NCBI GenBank assembly: GCA_005884605.1 | Contig: VBBE01000040.1 | Location: 1 to 11,464 of the forward strand | Length of the DNA: 11,464 nt | Reading direction: 5' to 3' | Origin: Candidatus Bathyarchaeota archaeon | GTDB lineage: Archaea; Thermoproteota; Bathyarchaeia; 40CM-2-53-6 | Shown here: one piece after another, positions 1 to 4,677 of the stretch | Position numbering within the stretch: position 1 is the first letter of the stretch | Layout of the letters: each line of letters begins with the position of its first letter | Position numbers and translations under genes: made by a program | Notes under the pieces: generated by a model | The model's database searches: none | What the model saw: only the letters and a program-made list of their open reading frames with translations | What the model was told of the DNA's origin: nothing

Positions 1-185
1 CCCGGCTGAGCAAAATATACGAAGAAGAGCAGCCTCAATAATGACGATATGGCCAACAGTAGCGCGAACGCCGCTATCAATGCCTGAGTCGTGATCGTTC
101 TGAGAAGGTCGTCTGCCATGCGGGCCGCGTCCTCCTTGAAGGCGGCCAAGACTTCTTTTAGCAGAGGATCCTCGATTGACGACAC
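1..185 (-). CDS. Partial membrane-anchored protein of unknown function (N-terminal 61 codons, cut by left edge)
   Basis: An open frame begins at a GTG (183-185) and runs off the left edge without a stop. The start is well defined: an in-frame TAG lies two codons upstream, and a GAGGG Shine-Dalgarno-like site sits 7 nt before the GTG. The peptide opens with about 30 residues rich in Glu, Asp, Lys and Ala that can form an amphipathic helix (begins MSSIEDPLLKEVLAAFKEDA). A hydrophobic stretch of about 20 residues follows (residues about 36-56, rich in Leu, Ala, Ile and Phe), most simply read as one transmembrane helix. I do not recognise the family, and the rest of the gene is outside the window. 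It is head to head with the kinase gene, with only 31 bp between the two start codons. Confidence 0.6.
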   Translation of the reverse strand, partial: MSSIEDPLLKEVLAAFKEDAARMADDLLRTITTQALIAAFALLLAISSLLRLLFFVYFAQP

Positions 186-216
186 GTTCTATCCCTCTTC
201 TCCGTGGAAATGAAAG

Positions 217-798
217 GTGCTCACATTCGATTCGCGTTTCAGTGGATTTAAGCAGATTCCTAGCGACCAGTACCGGCGAATCTCGGTCGTAGGAACAATC
301 GGTTCCGGCAAGACCACGTTTGCCCGCAAAGCATCCACACTACTAGGTGTTCCACACGTCGAGCTAGATGCCCTCCACTGGGAACCCAACTGGAGAGAAG
401 CGCCCAACGATCTCTTCCGAGAACGCGTCAAACAATCATTACAGGGGGACTCTTGGGTAGTTGATGGAAATTATCATCAGGTACGAGACATTGTATGGAG
501 CCGAGCGAACACGGTTGTTTGGCTTGACTACCCTTTCGGGACTATTATTGCTAGGTTGGCCAAGCGGACCCTGAGGCGAATCCGTACCCGCGAGGAGCTA
601 TGGAATGGTAACCAAGAGCACATTCGAGGACTGTTCTCGCGAGACTCCGTGTTCTTGTGGGCGATTCGAACCTATCGAAGACGACGGAGGCAATACCCCA
701 TTCTCTTCAACAGCCCAGAGAATTCGCGTCTGACAGTCGTAAGGTTGAGATCACCGAGAGAGACGGCAGAGTTCCTGTCCACCCTCGAACAAGGATGA
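217..798 (+). CDS. P-loop nucleoside/nucleotide kinase-like protein (FlaR / adenylate kinase-related family)
   Basis: This 193-residue cytoplasmic P-loop protein has a Walker A motif at residues 26-34 (GTIGSGKTT). It then shows the segment typical of FlaR/topology-modulation proteins: ELDALHWEPNW at 49-59, DGNY at 83-86, the hydrophobic strand VVWLDYP at 100-106, and an Arg-rich lid-like C-terminal half (LAKRTLRRIRTREE, then RTYRRRRRQYP). Family members are adenylate-kinase-like or shikimate-kinase-like phosphotransferases whose substrate is generally unknown, so no substrate is claimed. The start is GTG at 217; TGA at 211 closes the frame upstream and no ATG or GTG lies between 217 and the P-loop. 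The family usually begins only a few residues before the P-loop, so about 20 extra N-terminal residues are slightly unusual. The deacylase gene follows 10 bp downstream on the same strand and is probably co-transcribed. Confidence 0.85.
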   Translation: MLTFDSRFSGFKQIPSDQYRRISVVGTIGSGKTTFARKASTLLGVPHVELDALHWEPNWREAPNDLFRERVKQSLQGDSWVVDGNYHQVRDIVWSRANTVVWLDYPFGTIIARLAKRTLRRIRTREELWNGNQEHIRGLFSRDSVFLWAIRTYRRRRRQYPILFNSPENSRLTVVRLRSPRETAEFLSTLEQG

Positions 799-808
799 GA
801 GTTAGAAA

Positions 809-1279
809 TTGAGTCAAGCAAAACCGAACTATTCAGAGTCTCTCAGAACCACGCTAGTCTCAAAAGGCATCTGGCATCGCTTCATAGAATTCGACGAGCC
901 AGTCAGAACAGTCGAAGAAGCGGCGAGAAAAGTCTCAGCAGCCAGGATCATCAAATCCATCGTCCTCGTAGGCTCAGACAAGAAACCCATCCTAGCAATA
1001 CTCCCAGCGAAAAACAAAATCAGCTACAAGAAAATCAAAACACTGCTCAAGGTCAAGGACGTACGACTAGCCCAGCCGGATGAGGTCCTCGAACATTCAG
1101 GCTATCCAGTCGGAGGAGTACCACCGTTCAACAAGATCAATCGAATCCTTCTCGACCCAACCATCCAGCGAAACACTAGAAGCATAGCCGGTGGAGGGGA
1201 TCCAGACAAGCTGGTAGAACTCGAGACGCGCGACATACTGGAGTTCTTGGACCCGATCATAGCGGACTTTAGCATCTAG
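809..1279 (+). CDS. YbaK/ProX-type aminoacyl-tRNA deacylase (trans-editing domain protein)
   Basis: This is a 156-residue stand-alone YbaK/ProRS-associated domain, about the normal length for the family. Such proteins hydrolyse mischarged aminoacyl-tRNAs in the cytoplasm (for example Cys-tRNAPro, Ala-tRNAPro or similar) and so protect translation fidelity; the sequence does not fix which substrate. Visible landmarks are the VRTVEEAARKV helix (32-42), the conserved Lys49 in IIKSIVL that corresponds to the family's catalytic or substrate-positioning lysine, the loop GYPVGGVPPF at 98-107, and the Gly-rich IAGGGDPDKLVEL near 126-138. The start is TTG at 809, because an in-frame TAG at 803-805 rules out extension and no ATG or GTG follows nearby. 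It lies 10 bp after the kinase gene, so the two likely form a transcription unit. It ends convergently with the exporter operon, 39 bp from the permease stop. Confidence 0.9.
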   Translation: MSQAKPNYSESLRTTLVSKGIWHRFIEFDEPVRTVEEAARKVSAARIIKSIVLVGSDKKPILAILPAKNKISYKKIKTLLKVKDVRLAQPDEVLEHSGYPVGGVPPFNKINRILLDPTIQRNTRSIAGGGDPDKLVELETRDILEFLDPIIADFSI

Positions 1280-1318
1280 GCCGGGCCCGTGTGCTGCGGA
1301 CCTAGTTGCTGGGTTCTA

Positions 1319-2050
1319 TTAGCTTACTACTTTCCTGAACTCGTAGAGGGTTGCCCCCAAGGTCAGCACGGCTATCAATGATATTACCCCGTAAGCTTGC
1401 GAGAATGAGTTCCATACATATCCCGTCATGATCAGATCGCGAATCGCGTTCACTGCAAAGCTAATCGGATTGTACGCCGAGACATTCTGCATCCATGTTG
1501 GCATCAATTCTGGCTTCATCAGCGCCGTACTCATGAATAAAAGAGGAAAAGTTAGGGTTCCAGCTATTCCGAACACTGTCTCAGCACTCTTGGTCCTGAG
1601 TCCCAAGGCCAAAGATATTCCAGACCAGGCGAGGCCGAAGAACGCCACGGTGACCAATATGAGGATGTAGCCGAGGATTCCGGTAGCAGGGAATACGCCC
1701 AGACCATAGGCTAGTACTAGTATGATGAGCGATTGGGCAAAAACCCTGAAGGCGTCACTCAGCAGTCTACCTAGGAGGATAGAGGCACGACTGGCAGGGG
1801 TGGCGAGTATTTTGGCGAGAAATCCAGACTTGATGTCGTCAACGATGGCTGTTCCAGATTGAAACGCGCTTGAGAACGCGTTCTGAAGAACAATCCCAGC
1901 AGTGGCAAACAGAGTATAGTTTACGCCAAGGAGTAAACCGAACGAGCTGAATAGTTGAGTGAACAGGAGGAGGAAGATTATCGGTTGAAAGAGGGAGAAG
2001 AATAGCAGTATTGGGTTTCGTACGAGCTTCTTCATCCAGCGTAAGAACAT
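1319..2050 (-). CDS. ABC-2 type exporter permease, DrrB family
   Basis: This is the membrane subunit of an ABC exporter and the partner of the ATPase encoded immediately upstream. It is 243 residues from the ATG at 2048-2050, with about six hydrophobic segments (roughly 12-34, 45-65, 99-120, 124-148, 158-177, 222-237). It carries the ABC-2 signature region of the DrrB type: FPLLFMSTAL at 168-177, then MPTWMQ at 183-188, and NPISFAVNAIRDL at 194-206. The DDIKSGFLAKILATP segment (71-85) is also typical. DrrAB-type exporters move hydrophobic compounds, drugs or lipids outward; the substrate cannot be inferred. The true N-terminus is probably longer than this call: the frame stays open upstream, and the only good ribosome binding site (2088-2093) points to a CTG at 2075-2077. 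That start would add nine residues (xTFISDTYY) that look like the normal family N-terminus. Confidence 0.93.
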   Translation of the reverse strand: MFLRWMKKLVRNPILLFFSLFQPIIFLLLFTQLFSSFGLLLGVNYTLFATAGIVLQNAFSSAFQSGTAIVDDIKSGFLAKILATPASRASILLGRLLSDAFRVFAQSLIILVLAYGLGVFPATGILGYILILVTVAFFGLAWSGISLALGLRTKSAETVFGIAGTLTFPLLFMSTALMKPELMPTWMQNVSAYNPISFAVNAIRDLIMTGYVWNSFSQAYGVISLIAVLTLGATLYEFRKVVS

Positions 2051-2085
2051 GTAGTAGGTGTCAGAGATGAAAGTCAGTTTTCGTT

Positions 2086-3093
2086 CTACCTCCTTCTCCG
2101 GCCGAACATTCCGGATGCCCTTGACTTGTCGATCTCCTCGGGCCTGATTCTCCTTCCCGTGTGTTTGAGAAACACGTCGTCGAGGGTCGGACTGGAAACT
2201 CCGATAGAAGCGAGCTTGATCCCTGCACCATCAAAGGCCCGGACAATATCGGGGACCAAGAATCCCCCGTTCTTCGCGTAGATTACAATCCCTTCGTCAG
2301 AGTCGACGACTTCTGTGATTCCACCTAGATTGCCTAGGACTTGCTTGGCCCTGTCCTTTAGAGCCCCGGCTTCCGGGTTGCCATTCTCAAATCCAAGCGT
2401 GATGCGGTCTGCTCCGATCTCGGACTTCATTTCCGAAGGTGAGCCTTGTGCAACAATTTCGCCGTGGTCTAAGATGGCGAGTCGGCGGCATAGCCGGTCC
2501 ACCTCTTCCAAATACTGTGTTGTGATGAAGATGGTAATTCCTTCTTGGTTCAACTCCTTGAGATACGACCATACTGTTGCTCGTGACTGTGGGTCCAAGC
2601 CAGTTGTAGGCTCGTCTAGGAAGAGTATTTTCGGCCTATGAACAAGCGTAGAGGCGAGGTCAAGTCTCTTCTTCATTCCACCTGAGTAGTAGGCTGACCG
2701 TTTGTCGGCCGCATCCTCCAGGTCAACGATCTTGAGAAGCGTGTTTACGCGCTCCTTCAACACTTCTCCGTGCATCTGATGCAAGTGTCCCTGCAGTATC
2801 AGGTTCTCCCGTCCCGTGAGATCTTCATCGATAACCGTGTCCTGCATCTGAACGCCGATTAGCTTGCGGACCTTTTGAGGATCGTGCTCGATATCATGTC
2901 CAGCTACGTTAGCCAGCCCAGACGTCTTCCGCAGAAGGGTGGTAAGGATCTTGATAGTGGTGCTCTTTCCGGCACCGTTCGGTCCGAGAAATCCGAAGAA
3001 CTCGCCCTCGTCGACTTTGAAAGATATTCCTTTAACAGCCTGTGTACCATCCCCGTAGGTTTTTACTAGGTCCTCAACTTGGACTGCAGGCAA
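2086..3093 (-). CDS. ABC exporter ATP-binding protein, DrrA family
   Basis: This 335-residue ATPase powers the adjacent permease. Motifs appear in order: Walker A GPNGAGKST (37-45), Q-loop VQMQD (81-85), an ABC signature in the DrrA-like variant YSGGM (136-140), Walker B ILFLDEP (156-162), D-loop GLDP (165-168), and the switch region TTQYLEEVD (191-199), where the usual H-loop His is Gln, as is characteristic of DrrA-like ATPases. The C-terminal extension contains LDDVFLKHTGR (304-314), matching the conserved LDEVFL element of this subfamily, and ends in a basic GRRRR tail. The start is TTG at 3091-3093; TAG lies five codons upstream and a GAGGA element 8 nt before the TTG supports it. Its stop codon overlaps the permease's ribosome binding site, so the two are translated as a pair. 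It is divergent from padR across a short promoter/operator region. Confidence 0.96.
   Translation of the reverse strand: MPAVQVEDLVKTYGDGTQAVKGISFKVDEGEFFGFLGPNGAGKSTTIKILTTLLRKTSGLANVAGHDIEHDPQKVRKLIGVQMQDTVIDEDLTGRENLILQGHLHQMHGEVLKERVNTLLKIVDLEDAADKRSAYYSGGMKKRLDLASTLVHRPKILFLDEPTTGLDPQSRATVWSYLKELNQEGITIFITTQYLEEVDRLCRRLAILDHGEIVAQGSPSEMKSEIGADRITLGFENGNPEAGALKDRAKQVLGNLGGITEVVDSDEGIVIYAKNGGFLVPDIVRAFDGAGIKLASIGVSSPTLDDVFLKHTGRRIRPEEIDKSRASGMFGRRRR
2088..2093 (-). promoter_or_regulatory. Strong Shine-Dalgarno site (GGAGGT) for the permease
   Basis: Read on the minus strand, the last codons of the ATPase contain AAGGAGGT, and its TAG stop shares bases with this site. The site is 10 nt from an in-frame CTG (2075-2077) but 37 nt from the first in-frame ATG (2048-2050). 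Ribosome binding spacing therefore argues that the permease starts upstream of the ATG. The tldE site later in the window (GGAG, then 10 nt, then ATG) has the same spacing. Confidence 0.6.
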
Positions 3094-3119
3094 CTTTCTA
3101 TTCCTCTATCGTATTAGAT

Positions 3120-3135
3120 ATATCGCATCCGATAT
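3120..3135. promoter_or_regulatory. Inverted repeat, candidate PadR operator
   Basis: The sequence ATATCG-CATC-CGATAT is a perfect inverted repeat of 6-bp arms with a 4-bp spacer. It lies between the shared TATA element (3138-3149) and the expected drrA start of transcription, so a bound dimer would block the exporter promoter. On the padR side it lies immediately upstream of the TATA element, where it could interfere with TFB binding. PadR repressors bind AT-rich dyads in exactly this kind of divergent region, and local autoregulation is common for the family. That the PadR encoded here binds this site is inference. Confidence 0.55.
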
Positions 3136-3137
3136 GG

Positions 3138-3149
3138 ATTTATATAAAG
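3138..3149. promoter_or_regulatory. Shared TATA element of the divergent drrA / padR promoters
   Basis: ATTTATATAAAG contains TTTATATA on both strands, the archaeal TBP-binding consensus. With initiation about 25 nt downstream, plus-strand transcription would begin near 3165-3172, about 30-38 nt before the padR ATG at 3203. Minus-strand transcription would begin near 3112-3118, about 20-25 nt before the drrA TTG. Both leaders are short, as is usual in archaea. No other comparably good TATA element is visible between the two genes. Confidence 0.65.
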
Positions 3150-3202
3150 AATTCTTCGCGAAACGGGTTTATTAGCAAAGGGCTGTGTTGCAAAGGAAAC
3201 GT

Positions 3203-3775
3203 ATGCCTGGTTCTGGGGAAACGACGATCAAACGCCCAACGATCCACGGCGCTCTTGCACACCCGCAAGGGATTCCCAGAGGTTTTCTACGTCTCTACGT
3301 CTTGCATAGAATTGCGGCGAGGCCAGCTCATGGATACGATCTCTTGCAGGAGATCGAGAACAAGACTGAGGGTGTCTGGAGGCCCGGAGCGGGTTCCATC
3401 TATCCGATTCTGAAGGAACTCGTGAGGGGAGGATACATCAGAGCAGAAGCGCACAAAAAGACCGGAAAGCCACAACACGTCTACCATATCACTTCCGAAG
3501 GACGCGCGTTGTTGCAGCAGTCCGGCGAGATGCTTTTGAAAACTGGACAAAACTGGGGAGCGATGAGATCCATACTAATAGAATTGGTCGATCCAAAAAA
3601 CATTCCAACAATGTTCACCCATATGACTGCCGGACAACTAGCGTTTCTCCGCGGAATTCTCGAATCGAAGAGGGACAAGATTCCGCGCAAAGAAATCCAG
3701 TTCATGCTGAAAGAATACGCTCTTAATCTTCAAAGACAGCTCGATTGGACAAAGCGAATGCTAAATAAATCATGA
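3203..3775 (+). CDS. PadR family transcriptional regulator
   Basis: This is a DNA-binding regulator of about 190 residues. The N-terminal winged helix is clear: LRLYVLHRIAARPAHGYDLL, then GVWRPGAGSIYPILKELV and GGYI, then the wing (KKTGKPQHVYHITSEGR). The C-terminal half is helical and ends in a probable dimerisation helix rich in Gln, Lys and Arg, the usual two-domain PadR plan. PadR proteins usually repress a neighbouring exporter or detoxification gene and are released by ligand. I chose ATG 3203 because AAAGGA lies 5 nt upstream and the shared TATA gives a leader of sensible length. GTG 3185 and TTG 3188 are in frame and would add up to six residues. It is divergent from drrAB, and its last codons overlap the acetyltransferase start by 4 bp (ATGA). 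Confidence 0.93.
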   Translation: MPGSGETTIKRPTIHGALAHPQGIPRGFLRLYVLHRIAARPAHGYDLLQEIENKTEGVWRPGAGSIYPILKELVRGGYIRAEAHKKTGKPQHVYHITSEGRALLQQSGEMLLKTGQNWGAMRSILIELVDPKNIPTMFTHMTAGQLAFLRGILESKRDKIPRKEIQFMLKEYALNLQRQLDWTKRMLNKS

Positions 3776-4188
3776 AGATCCGTGAATTCAAGATCCAAGA
3801 CTACGACACAGTACGCGCGCTGTGGCAGGCGGCGGGCCTGATTTTGCGTCCGGGAGACGAACTTGAAGATGTCAAGTTGAAACTCCGACGAGACCCAGAT
3901 TTGTTCCTCGTTGCTGAACAAGTTGATGAGATCGTGGGTAGTGTAATAGGCGGTTGGGACGGAAGACGTGGTTGGATCTACCATCTCGCTGTGAAGCCTG
4001 AACATCAACGGAAAGGGATCGGCGTGGGACTCGTTCGCGAAGTCGAAAGGCGTCTTGTGACCAAAGGAGCGAAGAAGGTGAACGCGCAAGTCTACAAATG
4101 GAACGAGCAATCCTCTGAATTCTTCGGGGCCATCGGATACGAAACACAGCCCGACCTCATAATGATCGGGAAACAGCTAAGAAAATAG
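3772..4188 (+). CDS. GNAT family N-acetyltransferase, YpeA-like
   Basis: This 138-residue cytoplasmic acetyl-CoA-dependent acyltransferase is about the length of a minimal single-domain GNAT. The acetyl-CoA pyrophosphate-binding motif is QRKGIG (79-84), preceded by the strand IYHLAVKPEH (69-78). Motif B contains Asn111, the FF pair at 117-118 and GYE at 122-124. Overall order and wording (RALWQAAGL near the N-terminus, DPDLFLVAE at 41-49, GSVIGGWDGRRGW at 56-68) closely resemble the bacterial YpeA acetyltransferase family, whose substrate is unknown. Its ATG overlaps the padR stop (ATGA), so the two are translationally coupled. This places the enzyme in the PadR/exporter neighbourhood, where acetylation of an exported or toxic compound is possible but not shown. 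It ends 35 bp from the convergent zinc-ribbon gene. Confidence 0.93.
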   Translation: MKIREFKIQDYDTVRALWQAAGLILRPGDELEDVKLKLRRDPDLFLVAEQVDEIVGSVIGGWDGRRGWIYHLAVKPEHQRKGIGVGLVREVERRLVTKGAKKVNAQVYKWNEQSSEFFGAIGYETQPDLIMIGKQLRK

Positions 4189-4223
4189 GGGAGAGAGGCG
4201 CTGCAAGCTGTAGCCCTCAGCGG

Positions 4224-4451
4224 TCACATTTGGAACAGCATTTGGTTTGATATTCCAGTCTCGCTCCAGAAGGTTCCTCCCTCTAAGAGGTCCCAGAAGG
4301 ACATGAACTGGTCTGCAAATGGTTGCTGTGCATCAGTTTCTAGGACGATAGGTCCGATGTAATGGCAATCTGTGCATTGGTAGAGAGATCCAATGGAACC
4401 TCCAAGCCAGAGGAAGACCTCTTCGGAACCGCATATCATGCATCTTCGCAT
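4224..4451 (-). CDS. Small zinc-ribbon protein of unknown function
   Basis: This 75-residue protein has two CxxC knuckles, Cys4-x2-Cys7 and Cys26-x2-Cys29, separated by 18 residues. The second is followed by HYIGPIVLE, a common ending of archaeal zinc-ribbon domains (C..CgY.GP). The ribbon occupies the first half; the C-terminal part (FADQFMSFWDLLEGG) is acidic and aromatic with no recognised motif. Such proteins may bind nucleic acid or act as protein-interaction modules; the function is unknown. The start is ATG 4449-4451, supported by GAGGTGA at 4462-4468 on the minus strand. A weak TATA-like CATTTAAGC lies about 80 nt upstream of the start. It is transcribed convergently to the acetyltransferase and divergently from the large membrane protein. 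Confidence 0.8.
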   Translation of the reverse strand: MRRCMICGSEEVFLWLGGSIGSLYQCTDCHYIGPIVLETDAQQPFADQFMSFWDLLEGGTFWSETGISNQMLFQM

Positions 4452-4461
4452 TTTGACGCGC

Positions 4462-4468
4462 TCACCTC
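4462..4468 (-). promoter_or_regulatory. Shine-Dalgarno site (GAGGTGA) of the zinc-ribbon gene
   Basis: Minus-strand GAGGTGA matches the archaeal anti-Shine-Dalgarno sequence over seven bases and lies 10 nt before the ATG at 4449-4451. It is the main evidence that this short frame is a translated gene and that this ATG is its start. Confidence 0.6.
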
Positions 4469-4575
4469 TACAAGTGGATGTGGAGCGTAGGAACTATTCT
4501 CTTCTCCTAGTAATCCGCTTAAATGCGAAGCATTCCCGAAAAGCTCGGTCTTGGCCAAACGGCCTGCTAAGATGC

Positions 4576-4601
4576 AGAATATTCCAGAGAGAATATATTC
4601 C
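4576..4601. repeat. Two tandem palindromes in the gap before the 585-residue membrane protein
   Basis: The 226-bp gap between the zinc-ribbon and membrane-protein genes holds AGAATATTCC (4576-4585) and AGAATATATTCC (4590-4601), near copies that differ by one inserted AT. Each contains a perfect palindrome (GAATATTC, 8 bp; GAATATATTC, 10 bp). A further GGGAAT half-site follows at 4605-4610. The second copy also provides a TATA-like AATATATT about 80 nt before the TTG start at 4678. This looks like an operator/promoter for the downstream gene, but that role is inference. Nothing else convincing, and no RNA gene, is seen in the rest of the gap. Confidence 0.4.
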
Positions 4602-4677
4602 AACGGGAATGAGGGCGGTTTTTCGCGTGGGCAAGAGTCAATAGTCTCGACTTTCACGTTTTTCTTCTGCGAAGCTT

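Noticed and set aside
2315..2641. Plus-strand open frame of 108 codons opposite drrA
   Set aside because: It is antisense to the ATPase motifs (Walker B and signature region) and is explained by codon bias of the real gene.
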